Shown here one piece after another: positions 8,832-18,129 of a stretch of DNA of 64,000 nt (positions are counted from its first letter, which is position 1; every line of letters begins with the position of its first letter). Source of the DNA: Tomitella fengzijianii (GTDB lineage: Bacteria > Actinomycetota > Actinomycetes > Mycobacteriales > Mycobacteriaceae); contig NZ_CP041765.1 of the NCBI RefSeq assembly GCF_007559025.1, positions 124,001 through 188,000 of the forward strand, read 5' to 3'. Both the position numbers and the translations under genes were made by a program. The notes beneath the pieces were generated by a model. It ran no database searches and had not been told where the DNA came from. It saw only the letters and a program-made list of their open reading frames with translations.

Positions 8832-9607
8832 CCGAAGTGGACCAGCGGCCACCGCACGTCGCGGACGCCGCCGCGGCGGCGGAGTTCGCCGACGCGGCCG
8901 GGCGCCTGCTGCTGCGGCTGCGCGCGGAGGCCGGCACCGGGCTCGACGATGCAGCACGCAAGGCGCTCCGGGACCGCGGCGACGCGCGTAGCCACGACGA
9001 GCTCATGCGGCTCATCGGCGCACGTTTTCCGGGCGACGCGGTGTTGTCCGAGGAGGGCGCCGACGACGCGGCGCGGCTCACCGCCGACCGGGTGTGGATC
9101 GTCGACCCGCTCGACGGCACCCGCGAGTACGGCGAGCCTCCGCGGACCGACTGGGCCGTGCACGTGGCGCTCGTCGAGGGCGGCGACCTGGTGGCCGGCG
9201 CGGTGGCGCTGCCGGCGCTGGGCGTGACGTACTCGAGCGCCGAGCACCCGGACCCGCTCGCGGCCCCGTCCCCGGCCTCGCCGCGGATCCTGGTGAGCCG
9301 CACCCGGCGCCCCGAACCGATACTGCGCCTGGCCGGCCCCCTCGGCGGGACCCTCGTGGAGATGGGCTCCGCCGGGGCGAAGGCGATGGCGGTGGTGCGC
9401 GGCGAGGCCGAGGTGTACGCGCACGTCGGCGGCCAGTTCGAGTGGGATTCGGCGGCCCCGGTGGCCGTCGCGCGCGCCGCGGGCCTGCATGTCTCGCGCG
9501 TCGACGGTTCGCCGCTGCGCTACAACCGCCCGGAACCGAAGCTTCCCGACCTGTTGATCTGCCGGCCGGAACTGGCCGCACACACCCTGGAGGTACTGGC
9601 CCGATGA
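8828..9607 (+). CDS. cysQ: 3'(2'),5'-bisphosphate nucleotidase CysQ
   Basis: Inositol monophosphatase-fold phosphatase of 259 residues, expected to convert 3'-phosphoadenosine 5'-phosphate to AMP and so recycle the by-product of sulfate activation. Metal-binding residues are visible: the E-E pair at 75-76 and D-P-L-D-G-T at 93-98, plus a W-D-S-A-A-P segment near the C-terminus. It overlaps both the upstream TetR and the downstream cysD by ATGA junctions. The cysD/cysNC context favours CysQ over a generic inositol phosphatase. Confidence 0.88.
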   Translation: MTEVDQRPPHVADAAAAAEFADAAGRLLLRLRAEAGTGLDDAARKALRDRGDARSHDELMRLIGARFPGDAVLSEEGADDAARLTADRVWIVDPLDGTREYGEPPRTDWAVHVALVEGGDLVAGAVALPALGVTYSSAEHPDPLAAPSPASPRILVSRTRRPEPILRLAGPLGGTLVEMGSAGAKAMAVVRGEAEVYAHVGGQFEWDSAAPVAVARAAGLHVSRVDGSPLRYNRPEPKLPDLLICRPELAAHTLEVLAR

Positions 9608-10539
9608 GCAGTCCCGCAACCACCGCGCGGGGGCCCGCGCGGACCCTCACCCACCTCGAACGGCTCGAGGCCGAGAGCATCCACATCATGCGCGAGACCG
9701 TCGCCGGCAGCGAGAACCCGGTGATGCTGTATTCGCTGGGCAAGGACTCGTCGGTGATGCTGCACCTGGCGCGCAAGGCGTTCTATCCGTCGCGCCTGCC
9801 GTTCCCGCTGCTGCACGTGGACACCACCTGGAAGTTCCGGCAGATGTACGAGTTCCGCGACACGATCGCCGCCGCGGACGATCTGGACCTGCTGGTCCAC
9901 CGCAATCCCGAGTGCGTCTCACGCGGGATCAACCCGTTCGACCACGGGTCCGCGCTGCACACCACCATGTGGAAGACCGAGGGGCTCAAGCAGGCGCTGG
10001 ACAAGTACGGGTTCGACGCCGCGTTCGGCGGGGCCCGCCGCGACGAGGAGAAGTCGCGGGCCAAGGAACGCATCTTCTCGGTCCGCTCGCCCGAGCACCG
10101 GTGGGACCCCAAGCGCCAGCGCCCCGAGCTGTGGCAGCTCTACAACCTGAACAAGGCCCGCGGCGAGTCGCTGCGCGTGTTCCCGCTGTCGAACTGGACC
10201 GAGCTCGACATCTGGCAGTACATCCTGCGCGAGAGCATCCCGATCGTGCCGCTGTACTTCGCCGAGAAGCGTCCGGTGGTCGAGCGCGACGGCACGCTGA
10301 TCATGGTCGACGACGACCGCATGCCGCTCGCCGAGGGGGAGACCCCGCAGATGCGCAGCGTCCGATTCCGCACGCTCGGCTGCTATCCGCTGACCGGCGC
10401 GGTCGAGTCCGAGGCGCACACGCTGACCGGCATCATCCAGGAGATGCTGCTGACCACCACATCCGAGCGGCAGGGGCGCGTCATCGACAAGGACGGCGCC
10501 GCGTCGATGGAGCGTAAGAAGCAGGAGGGCTACTTCTGA
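9604..10539 (+). CDS. cysD: Sulfate adenylyltransferase subunit 2 CysD
   Basis: ATP sulfurylase small subunit of 311 residues, making adenylyl sulfate from ATP and sulfate. The PP-loop S-L-G-K-D-S is at 44-49, and the family segments [27 protein letters not shown] and the C-terminal [11 protein letters not shown] are all present. Length and order match the family. The ATG overlaps the cysQ stop, and its own stop overlaps the cysNC start by one base (TGATG), so the subunits are made in a coupled way. Confidence 0.97.
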   Translation: MSSPATTARGPARTLTHLERLEAESIHIMRETVAGSENPVMLYSLGKDSSVMLHLARKAFYPSRLPFPLLHVDTTWKFRQMYEFRDTIAAADDLDLLVHRNPECVSRGINPFDHGSALHTTMWKTEGLKQALDKYGFDAAFGGARRDEEKSRAKERIFSVRSPEHRWDPKRQRPELWQLYNLNKARGESLRVFPLSNWTELDIWQYILRESIPIVPLYFAEKRPVVERDGTLIMVDDDRMPLAEGETPQMRSVRFRTLGCYPLTGAVESEAHTLTGIIQEMLLTTTSERQGRVIDKDGAASMERKKQEGYF

Positions 10540-12473
10540 TGGCGCAGGTATCCGAACCGGTCGCACCGGACCGCGCGGTGGACGCCGACCTGATCGGCTC
10601 CGACATCGACGCCTACCTGGAGATGCACGCGCACAAGTCGATGCTGCGCTTCATCACCTGCGGCAGCGTGGACGACGGCAAGTCGACGATGATCGGCCGG
10701 CTGCTCTACGAGTCCAAGCTGGTCTTCGAGGACCAGCTCAGCGCGCTCGAGACCGACTCGCGCAAGTCCGGGACGCAGGGCGCGAACCTGGATTTCGCGC
10801 TGCTCGTCGACGGCCTCGCGGCCGAGCGCGAGCAGGGCATCACGATCGACGTGGCCTACCGCTTCTTCACCACGACCAAGCGCAAGTTCATCGTCGCCGA
10901 CACCCCGGGGCATGAGCAGTACACCCGCAACATGGTCACGGGCGCATCCACCGCCGACCTCGCCGTGCTCCTCGTCGACGCGCGCAAGGGGGTGCTGCAG
11001 CAGACCCGGCGGCACTCATACCTGGTGTCGCTGTTGGGAATCCGGCACGTGGTCCTCGCCGTCAACAAGCTGGACCTGGTGGACTACTCGCAGGAGGTGT
11101 TCGACGCGATCGACCGCGACTTCCGCGCCTTCGCCGGGCGCATCGGCGCGCCGAGCGTGGTCACCGTCCCCATGTCGGCGTTGATGGGCGACAACCTCAC
11201 CGGCCCGAGCCCCAACACCCCCTGGTATCAGGGGCCGTCGCTGATCGAGCACCTCGAGTCGGTGGAGATCGACGACGACCGCCAGGCCCGGCCGATGCGC
11301 ATGCCGGTGCAGTGGGTGAACCGCCCGGACCACACGTTCCGCGGGTTCTCCGGCCAGCTGGTCTCCGGCACGGTGGCCCCGGGAGACGCGGTGCGCGTGC
11401 TGCCGTCGGGGCAGACGAGCACGGTCGAGCGGATCGTCACCATGGACGGCGACCTGGACCCGGCCGTCGCGGGCCAGTCGGTGACGCTCACCCTGGCCGA
11501 CGAGATCGACGTGAGCCGCGGCGACGTGATCGCGGCCGCGGACGAGGCGCCGGCGGTGTCCGACCAGTTCGCCGCGCACGTGGTGTGGCTGGCCGAGCAG
11601 GAGATGATTCCGGAACGGCCCTACCTGTGCCGGATCGGCACTGCGACGGTCCAAGCCCGGATCACCCGCCCCAAGTACAAGATCAACGTGAACACCCTCG
11701 AGCACACGGCGACGACGACCCTCGGCGTCAACGAGATCGGCGTGTGCAACGTGAGCTTCGACCGCCCGGTGCCGTTCGACGCCTACGCCGAGGGCGGGCC
11801 CACGGGCGCCTTCGTGCTGATCGACCGGATTACGGGGAACACGGTGGGCGCGGGGATGATCGACCACGCGCTGCGGCGGGCCGACAACATCCACTGGCAG
11901 CAGGTGGACGTGGACGCGCAGGCGCGGGCGACCCGCAACGGCCACCGGCCGGCGGTCGTCTGGCTCACCGGGCTGTCCGGGGCGGGCAAGTCGACCATCG
12001 CCAACCTCGTCGAGCGCGACCTGTTCGCGCGGGGCTGCCACACCTACCTGCTCGACGGGGACAACGTGCGGCACGGCCTGGGCCGCGACCTGGGCTTCAC
12101 CGAGGCCGACCGGGTGGAGAACATCCGGCGCGTGGCCGAGGTGGCGAAGCTCATGGCGGACGCGGGCCTGATCGTGCTGGTCTCGCTCATCTCGCCGTTC
12201 CGTGCGGACCGGGACGCGGCCCGCGAGACCGTCGGCGCGGACCAGTTCCACGAGGTGTTCGTCGACACGCCGCTCGCAGTGGCCGAGTCGCGTGATCCCA
12301 AGGGGCTCTACGGCAAAGCCCGCCGCGGTGAGCTGGTGAACTTCACCGGCATCGATTCGCCGTACGAGGAGCCCGTCGCGCCGCGGGTGCATCTGCGCAC
12401 GGCTGACGGCGCGCCCGAGGACGACGCGGCACGGGTCGTCGCAGCGCTGCGGGCCGAAGGCGTCGTGGATTAG
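10539..12473 (+). CDS. cysNC: Bifunctional sulfate adenylyltransferase subunit 1/adenylylsulfate kinase CysNC
   Basis: Fusion of 644 residues. The CysN GTPase part has G1 G-S-V-D-D-G-K-S-T at 42-50, G3 D-T-P-G-H-E-Q-Y at 121-128 and N-K-L-D at 176-179, followed by EF-Tu-like beta barrels. The APS kinase part begins near residue 465 with its own P-loop G-L-S-G-A-G-K-S-T at about 477-485. GTP hydrolysis drives adenylyl sulfate formation with CysD, and the kinase part makes PAPS. The fused form is usual in mycobacteria and relatives. No reductase genes follow; the next gene is convergent. Confidence 0.97.
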   Translation: MAQVSEPVAPDRAVDADLIGSDIDAYLEMHAHKSMLRFITCGSVDDGKSTMIGRLLYESKLVFEDQLSALETDSRKSGTQGANLDFALLVDGLAAEREQGITIDVAYRFFTTTKRKFIVADTPGHEQYTRNMVTGASTADLAVLLVDARKGVLQQTRRHSYLVSLLGIRHVVLAVNKLDLVDYSQEVFDAIDRDFRAFAGRIGAPSVVTVPMSALMGDNLTGPSPNTPWYQGPSLIEHLESVEIDDDRQARPMRMPVQWVNRPDHTFRGFSGQLVSGTVAPGDAVRVLPSGQTSTVERIVTMDGDLDPAVAGQSVTLTLADEIDVSRGDVIAAADEAPAVSDQFAAHVVWLAEQEMIPERPYLCRIGTATVQARITRPKYKINVNTLEHTATTTLGVNEIGVCNVSFDRPVPFDAYAEGGPTGAFVLIDRITGNTVGAGMIDHALRRADNIHWQQVDVDAQARATRNGHRPAVVWLTGLSGAGKSTIANLVERDLFARGCHTYLLDGDNVRHGLGRDLGFTEADRVENIRRVAEVAKLMADAGLIVLVSLISPFRADRDAARETVGADQFHEVFVDTPLAVAESRDPKGLYGKARRGELVNFTGIDSPYEEPVAPRVHLRTADGAPEDDAARVVAALRAEGVVD

Positions 12474-12513
12474 GAGTCGAGTGGGTCTCAAGTGGGCTTC
12501 GCCCGCACGTGCG

Positions 12514-12534
12514 GCACCGGGCACCGGGCACCGG
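12514..12534. repeat. Three tandem GCACCGG heptamers in a convergent intergenic gap
   Basis: The 91-bp gap between the convergent cysNC and IclR genes holds three perfect copies of GCACCGG next to a short GGGC-TTC-GCCC hairpin (12494-12504). The region may act as a terminator for both genes, but the stem is weak and no T-run follows. Confidence 0.4.
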
Positions 12535-12564
12535 GCGCCCGGCGCCGCGTGATGTCCCGGACGC

Positions 12565-13413
12565 TCAGGCGGAGGCCGGGACGGCGGGCCGGGCGTCCCG
12601 GCCGCTGTCCGCCAGCTCGTCGCTGATCCGGCGCGCCACCTGCACGAGCAGCGGGATGCACCATTCACGGATCGGTGCGGTCGGCCGCGCGTGCAGGGAC
12701 ACCGCGGCGGTGGCGCCCCGGGGCCCGAACACGGGGGCGGCGAGTCCGACGATGGCGGAGGCGGCGCTCATGCGGCCCGCGCCGGCGCCGAAACCGGGGA
12801 CCGTCGCCGCGCGCTCGACGGAGAGCCCGCCGCGCCGCCGCACCCGGTCGAGTTCGCGGTGCAGCGCCGGCACCGACGGCGGCGGGCCGCAAAGACCGCC
12901 CCGCGGCGACACCGCGACCAGCTCGTCGACGTCCTCGGGGGCGATGGCGGACAGCATCGCGCGTCCGCCGGCGGTGCGGTGCAGCGCGCCGCGTGCCCCC
13001 ACCTCGAGGCCGGGCGTCGCGGTGCGGCCGCCCCCGATCCGGTCCAGCACCAGCTCGTCGATGCCGTCCATCGCCGTGAGGAACACCGGTGTGCCGGTCC
13101 TCAGGTGCAGCGCGTGCAGGTGCGGCGCGGCGGGGCCGCGCAGGGCCGAGTAGTCCGCGGCGCTGTTGCGGAACCGCAGCCCGCGGCGGCCGAGGCTGTA
13201 GCCGAGGGGCGTCTGGCTGACCCACTCGAGGGGGATCAGCGATTCCAGGATGCGGTGGGTGGTCGAGTAAGGCAGGCCCGCGCGCCGCGCGATGCCGCCG
13301 AGGGTGAGCGACTCGCCCGCGTTGTGGAAGGCGTCGACGATCAGCGTCACGCGTTCGATCATCGACACCGGCGGCGCCGGCGGGGCGGTGGTGCGATCGG
13401 GGCCGTGCGGCAA
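12565..13413 (-). CDS. IclR-family transcriptional regulator
   Basis: Regulator of 282 residues with an N-terminal winged helix (L-G-G-I-A-R-R-A-G-L-P-Y-S-T-T-H-R-I-L at about 38-56) and an IclR effector domain. The start is a TTG; GGGAGG lies about seven bases upstream, which decides it over shorter frames. It is the last gene on the strand of the side-chain degradation operon, 61 bp after the acyl-CoA dehydrogenase. It may sense an intermediate of that pathway, in addition to the TetR at the head of the operon. Confidence 0.85.
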   Translation of the reverse strand: MPHGPDRTTAPPAPPVSMIERVTLIVDAFHNAGESLTLGGIARRAGLPYSTTHRILESLIPLEWVSQTPLGYSLGRRGLRFRNSAADYSALRGPAAPHLHALHLRTGTPVFLTAMDGIDELVLDRIGGGRTATPGLEVGARGALHRTAGGRAMLSAIAPEDVDELVAVSPRGGLCGPPPSVPALHRELDRVRRRGGLSVERAATVPGFGAGAGRMSAASAIVGLAAPVFGPRGATAAVSLHARPTAPIREWCIPLLVQVARRISDELADSGRDARPAVPASA

Positions 13414-13474
13414 GAGGACCTCCCGGGATCGTGGACGGGCATCAGGGTCGGAGCAGGCTGGAACGAGGCGCGGT

Positions 13475-14575
13475 TCAGGCGAGGGCGGCGCCGAGCTCGG
13501 CGGCGACGGCGTCGGCGCTGCCGAGCGTGAATGCGATCTGCCGCCCGCGGAGGAAATACCGGTGGATGGGGTAGTCCACGTCCGCGCCGATGCCGCCGTG
13601 CAGATGCTGGGTGGCGTGGACCGCGCGCAGGCCTCCTCGCGACGCCCACCACTTGGCCACCAGCGCGGCGGGTTCCGCCTCCTCCTCGCGCCCGGCGTCC
13701 ATGAGCCAGGCGGCCCGGCAGGCGGTGAGCCGGATGCTCTCCGCGTCGAGGTGGGTGTCGGCGGCGCGCACGGAGACGGCCTGGTTGGTCGAGAGCGCGC
13801 GGCCGAACTGCATCCGCTCGGAGGTGTAGGCGGCGGTCATGGCGAGCGCCTCGGAGCACACTCCCGCGGCGAGGGCCGCCAGCGCGACGCGGGCGCGCCG
13901 CAATGTCCAGGAGACGATGTGCGCGCCGTCGCCGTCCAGCAGGTCCGCCGCGGTGACCGCCACGCCGTCGAGATCGACCGCCGCGTGGCTCTCGTGGCTG
14001 GTGACGTCGACGGCGGTCGTCGTCACCCCGGCGGCGTCGGCGGGGACGACCGCGACGGCGGGCGCGCCGGTCGGCAGTCGCACGGGCAGGACGAACGCCG
14101 CCGCCCGGTCCGCCGCGGGCACGGCGGCGAGGGAGCCGTGCAGGGCCCAGCCGTCGCCGTCGGCCTCGGCCCGGACCGCGAGCCCGGTACCGTCGCCCAC
14201 CTCGAAGGCGCCGGTGAGGACGTGCGATCCCTCGAGGAAACCGGGCAGCCATCGCCGTCGCTGGGCGTCGGTGCCGAACTCGGCCAGCGGGAGCGCCGCG
14301 CCGGCGATGGAGGACCACAGCGGCACTGCCGCCACCCGCCGTCCCTGCTCCTCGAGCAGGGCCACGAGTCCGAGCATGCCCATGCCGGCGCCCCCGGCCG
14401 AATCGGGGAGGGCCACGCCGAGCAGGTCCGCCTCGGCGAGCGCCTGCCAGAGTCCGGCGTCGAAACCACCGGCGTCCTCGACCTCGCGGAGCGCGTCCGC
14501 GGAGGCGCGGGCGGAGAAGATCTGCCGTGCGAGACCGCCGATCGCGGCGTGGTCCTCGGAGAATTCGAATTGCAT
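13475..14575 (-). CDS. Acyl-CoA dehydrogenase, FadE28/ChsE1-like
   Basis: Flavin-dependent acyl-CoA dehydrogenase of 366 residues. The family segment M-Q-F-G-R-x-L-S-T-N-Q-A and the C-terminal H-L-H-G-G-I-G-A-D-V-D-Y-P-I-H-R are clear. It starts two bases after the stop of a second acyl-CoA dehydrogenase. Tandem short/long pairs of this kind form the alpha2-beta2 heteromers known from actinobacterial steroid side-chain oxidation (FadE28-FadE29). The pair with the next gene, and the Ltp2/ChsH-like genes upstream, support that reading; the actual substrate is unproven. Confidence 0.85.
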   Translation of the reverse strand: MQFEFSEDHAAIGGLARQIFSARASADALREVEDAGGFDAGLWQALAEADLLGVALPDSAGGAGMGMLGLVALLEEQGRRVAAVPLWSSIAGAALPLAEFGTDAQRRRWLPGFLEGSHVLTGAFEVGDGTGLAVRAEADGDGWALHGSLAAVPAADRAAAFVLPVRLPTGAPAVAVVPADAAGVTTTAVDVTSHESHAAVDLDGVAVTAADLLDGDGAHIVSWTLRRARVALAALAAGVCSEALAMTAAYTSERMQFGRALSTNQAVSVRAADTHLDAESIRLTACRAAWLMDAGREEEAEPAALVAKWWASRGGLRAVHATQHLHGGIGADVDYPIHRYFLRGRQIAFTLGSADAVAAELGAALA

Positions 14576-14577
14576 GG

Positions 14578-15792
14578 TCAGCGGGCTCCAGACGTGGTGG
14601 GTTCGGCGGTGCGGCGGCGTGCGGCGGTGGTCATGCCGAGGGTCTTGGCGGCGACGATCTCGCGCATCACCTCGTTGGTGCCGCCGCCGAAGGTGTTGTT
14701 CTGGGCGCGGCGCCCCAGCGCCTCGACGCGGCCCTCCAGCGCCGCCCCGGGGCTGCCGGAACGCAGGAGGCCCTTGGCGCCCAGGACTTCCTGAAGTTTG
14801 CCGTAGGCGGTGACGACGCCCTCGGTGCCCATGATCTTGGCGGCCGCGGAGTCGCCGCCGCCGAGCGTGCCCGCAGCGACGTCCGCCACCAGCCGCAGGT
14901 TCATCAGGTCGAGGGCGCTGAGCAGCGCGTACACCTCGGCGAGGTTGCTGCGCACCCACGGCAGGTCGTACACCCGGCCGCCGTCGCCGTGCGGCTCGGC
15001 CTTGGCCCACTCGAGAACCTCGGTCAGCAGCTGGTCGGCGATGCCCGCACGCGCGGCCAGCGCCACGCGTTCGTGGTTGAGCTGGCTGGTGATCAAGCCC
15101 CACCCGCCGCCGAGTTCGCCGACGACGTTGCTCAGCGGAACCCGGACCTCGTCGTAGTAGGTGGCGGAGGTGCTGATGCCGCCGACGGTGCGGATCTCGG
15201 TGACGGAGAAGCCGGGTGCGTCGGTGGGGACCAGCACCACCGAGATGCCCTTGTGCCGTGGGGCTTCCAGGTCGGTGCGCACCGCCAGCCAGATCCAGTC
15301 GGCGTGGATGCCGGCGCTGGTGAAGATCTTGTTGCCGTCGATGACCAGCTCGTCACCGTCCACACGTGCGCGCGTGGTCAGGGAGGCCAGGTCGGTGCCC
15401 GCACCCGGCTCGGTGTAGCCGATGGCGAAGATCAGGTCCCCCGCGAGGATCCGCGGCAGGAAGTAGTCCTTCTGCTCCCGTGTCCCGTGGTGCATGAGGG
15501 CCGGGCCCACCGTGTTGAGCGTGACCAGCGACAGCGGCGCGCCCGCCCGGATCACCTCGTCGTAGAACACGTAGAGGGCCTCCGGGTCCTCGCCGCGCCC
15601 GCCGTACTCGGCGGGCCAGCCGAGTCCCAGCCAGCCGTCGGCGCCCATCTTCCGGAGGATCCGGTCGAACACCGGCCCGCCCTCGGTCTGGTCCATCAAC
15701 GCGCGCCGGTCGTCGTCGTCGATGGTGGCGGCGAAGTACTCGCGCAGCTCGGTGCGTAGCGCCGTGGACGCCGGGGAGAGTTCTGGATGCAT
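14578..15792 (-). CDS. Acyl-CoA dehydrogenase, FadE29/ChsE2-like
   Basis: Acyl-CoA dehydrogenase of 404 residues with the full set of family segments: G-Y-T-E-P-G-A-G-T-D-L-A-S-L near the middle, D-G-N-K-I-F-T-S-A-G, and a C-terminal G-G-G-T-N-E-V-M-R-E-I. I choose ATG 15792 because AGGAG precedes it by eight bases; the frame extends to 15858 without support. It is separated by two bases from the shorter dehydrogenase gene, so a heteromeric enzyme is likely. It would introduce an alpha-beta double bond into a CoA-linked side chain. Confidence 0.87.
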   Translation of the reverse strand: MHPELSPASTALRTELREYFAATIDDDDRRALMDQTEGGPVFDRILRKMGADGWLGLGWPAEYGGRGEDPEALYVFYDEVIRAGAPLSLVTLNTVGPALMHHGTREQKDYFLPRILAGDLIFAIGYTEPGAGTDLASLTTRARVDGDELVIDGNKIFTSAGIHADWIWLAVRTDLEAPRHKGISVVLVPTDAPGFSVTEIRTVGGISTSATYYDEVRVPLSNVVGELGGGWGLITSQLNHERVALAARAGIADQLLTEVLEWAKAEPHGDGGRVYDLPWVRSNLAEVYALLSALDLMNLRLVADVAAGTLGGGDSAAAKIMGTEGVVTAYGKLQEVLGAKGLLRSGSPGAALEGRVEALGRRAQNNTFGGGTNEVMREIVAAKTLGMTTAARRRTAEPTTSGAR

Positions 15793-15854
15793 GTGCGTCG
15801 CTCCTGGTCTGCGGTGCGGTGTTGGGAATGTGCGGAACGTGGGTGCGGGGCCGG

Positions 15855-18095
15855 TCACTGCGGCAGGCGCAGCACCCTGCGGGCGATCACGTTCAGCTGG
15901 ATCTCGATGGTGCCGCCGCCGAAGAGGATCGCGGGCAGCCCCAGGTGATCGGTGGCGTGGTCGTCGAGGGCGTCGTCGGGGACGGCGCCGGGCGGGTGGT
16001 CGTGCACCGCCGCCCGGGGCCCCAGCAGTCGCATCAGGTCCCGCGAGCCGTCACGCTGCGCGATGGCGCTGTAGAGCTTGGCGACGCTGATCTCGGCGCC
16101 GGGCGACCGCCCCGCGACCCGGGCGAGCACCCCGCGCAGGTTCATCGCGTTCAGCGCCAGCTCGCGACTGGTGGCGAGGCCGAGCGCGTGCACCGCGTCG
16201 GCGCGCGCGCAGTCGTGCTCGCCCGCGGCGACGATCCCGCGGATACGCCGGCTGGACCCGTGGCCCTGCGCCCCGCCCATGCGCAGCCGCTCGTTGGCGA
16301 GCGTCATGGTGGCCAGGCGCCAGCCCTCGCCGGGCTCGCCCACCAGGCATTCGTCGGGGACGAAGACGTCGTCGAGGAAGACCTCGTTGAACTCGGCGCG
16401 GCCGGTGGCCTGGCGCAGCGGCCGCACCTCGATGCCGGGGCTGCGCATGTCCACCAGGAAATAGGAGATCCCGCGGTGCTTGGGCGCGGACGGATCGGTG
16501 CGGGCCAGGCACACGCCCCAGTCCGCCTCGTGCGCATACGAGTTCCACACCTTCTGCCCGCGCAGCAGCCAGCCGCCTTCGGTACGGCGGGCTGCGGTGG
16601 ACAGCCCGGCCAGGTCGGATCCCGCGCCCGGCTCGCTGAACAGCTGGCACCAGACGATCTCGCCGCGCAGGGACGGTCCGAGGAACCGCTTCCGCTGCAC
16701 CTCGCTTCCGTGCTCGAGCAGCGTCGGCAGCACCCACTCGCCGATGATCATCGACGGCTGGGAGAGGCCCCGGGCCGCGAACTCCTGCGCGATCACGGCC
16801 TGCTCCTCCGGCCCCGCACCCAGACCGTAGGGCTCCGGGAAGTGCGGGGCGACGAGGCCGGCGTCGGCCAGCGCGGTGCGCGCCGCGTCTCCGCGGGCCG
16901 ATCCCCACCGCACGCTGTCGCGGTCGACGCGGCGGACACCCGGCGTCGCGTCGAGCACCGCTCCCACCCGCGCACGCAGCTCGGGCAGCGCGTCGGGGCC
17001 GACGAAGGTGAAGTCGCGTTCGGCGTCGGCCAGCGTGAGTTCGCCCAGACGGTCCGCCCAGCGATCGGTGGACCCCGCCAGTGCCGCGATGCTCACCGCG
17101 CGGCGCTGGTAGAGGTGGGCATCGTGCTCCCAGGTGTAGCCGACGCCGCCGAGCAGCGCGATGCCCTCGAGCGCGTTGTCCACCGCGCCGCCCAGCGAGG
17201 CCACAGCGGCCTGCGCGGCGGTGATCGCGCGCTGCCCGGAGTCCTGGTCTGCGGCGCGGGCCGCATCCCACGCCGCCGCGCATGCGATCTCCGAGCGCAC
17301 CAGCATCATCGCGGCCTTGTGCTGCACGGCCTGGAAGCTGCCGACAGGGCGGCCGAACTGCTCGCGGGTGCGTACGTGGTCCACCGCGGTGTCCAGGCAC
17401 CAGGTCGCGATCCCCGAGGCCTCCGCCGCGAACAGCACCGCCCGCGCCCACTCGGCATCGCCGTCGTCGACGCCGGGCACCGCGTCGGCGCCGGCCACGC
17501 GGTGCCCGTCCAGCGTGAGCGTGCCGATCGCGCGGGTCAGGTCGACGCCCTTCGCCGCTTCGACCGCGCCGGCCGGAGGCGTGACGCGGAACCACCGGTG
17601 GCCGTTGCCCTCGGCGGCACGCAGCAGCACGACGTCGGCCCCCGGCAGGCCCAGCGACGGCTCGGAGGCCCCGTCGATCTCCCAGCCGCCGTCGACGGCG
17701 CGGGCGGTGAGCGAGCCGCCCGCGCACACCGCCGCTGTGGCCCCGCCCGCGAGCGCGCGCAGCGCCCTGTCGGCCGCGTCGGAGGGCGCGGCCGCGAACG
17801 CGAGCACTGCTCCCGCGTATGCGGTGGGCAGGAACGGGCCGGGGAGCAGTGCTCGGCCGAGCTGCTCGATGACCACCGCCAGTTCGGCGATGCCCGCGCC
17901 GTCGCCGCCGTACGCCTCGGGGATGTGGATCGCGTGCAGCCCCTGGGCGCACAGCCCTTCCCACACCGACGGGCGACCGCCCGCGGCGAACCGCGCGAAG
18001 TCGGCGCGCGCCTCGGCCGGGCCGCCCGCGCGCGCCGCGAACGCCGCGACGGACTCCGCGAGCGCCTTGCGGTCGTCGTCCAGTGCCAATGCCAC
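15855..18095 (-). CDS. Double-domain acyl-CoA dehydrogenase (FadE34-like)
   Basis: Protein of 746 residues made of two acyl-CoA dehydrogenase-like halves. The N-terminal half (about 1-355) includes R-E-Q-F-G-R-P-V-G-S-F-Q-A-V-Q-H-K. The C-terminal half (about 365-746) carries F-S-E-P-G-A-G-S-D-L-A-G-L, R-G-Q-K-V-W-N-S-Y-A and I-L-F-G-G-G-T-I-E-I-Q. Length and build resemble FadE34 (ChsE3), which oxidises the C24 side chain of steroids in mycobacteria. The GTG start is preceded by AGGAG. Neighbours (thiolase, Ltp2-like aldolase, paired dehydrogenases) agree with a side-chain oxidation role. Confidence 0.85.
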   Translation of the reverse strand: MALALDDDRKALAESVAAFAARAGGPAEARADFARFAAGGRPSVWEGLCAQGLHAIHIPEAYGGDGAGIAELAVVIEQLGRALLPGPFLPTAYAGAVLAFAAAPSDAADRALRALAGGATAAVCAGGSLTARAVDGGWEIDGASEPSLGLPGADVVLLRAAEGNGHRWFRVTPPAGAVEAAKGVDLTRAIGTLTLDGHRVAGADAVPGVDDGDAEWARAVLFAAEASGIATWCLDTAVDHVRTREQFGRPVGSFQAVQHKAAMMLVRSEIACAAAWDAARAADQDSGQRAITAAQAAVASLGGAVDNALEGIALLGGVGYTWEHDAHLYQRRAVSIAALAGSTDRWADRLGELTLADAERDFTFVGPDALPELRARVGAVLDATPGVRRVDRDSVRWGSARGDAARTALADAGLVAPHFPEPYGLGAGPEEQAVIAQEFAARGLSQPSMIIGEWVLPTLLEHGSEVQRKRFLGPSLRGEIVWCQLFSEPGAGSDLAGLSTAARRTEGGWLLRGQKVWNSYAHEADWGVCLARTDPSAPKHRGISYFLVDMRSPGIEVRPLRQATGRAEFNEVFLDDVFVPDECLVGEPGEGWRLATMTLANERLRMGGAQGHGSSRRIRGIVAAGEHDCARADAVHALGLATSRELALNAMNLRGVLARVAGRSPGAEISVAKLYSAIAQRDGSRDLMRLLGPRAAVHDHPPGAVPDDALDDHATDHLGLPAILFGGGTIEIQLNVIARRVLRLPQ

Positions 18096-18129
18096 TGAGC
18101 TTCTCCTTCCGATGCCGGATCGACCGGCG

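Noticed and set aside
15819-18098. Long plus-strand frame opposite the double-domain acyl-CoA dehydrogenase
   Set aside because: No protein-like features, extreme Arg/Gly/Ala content, and it mirrors a clear dehydrogenase gene in the complementary frame.
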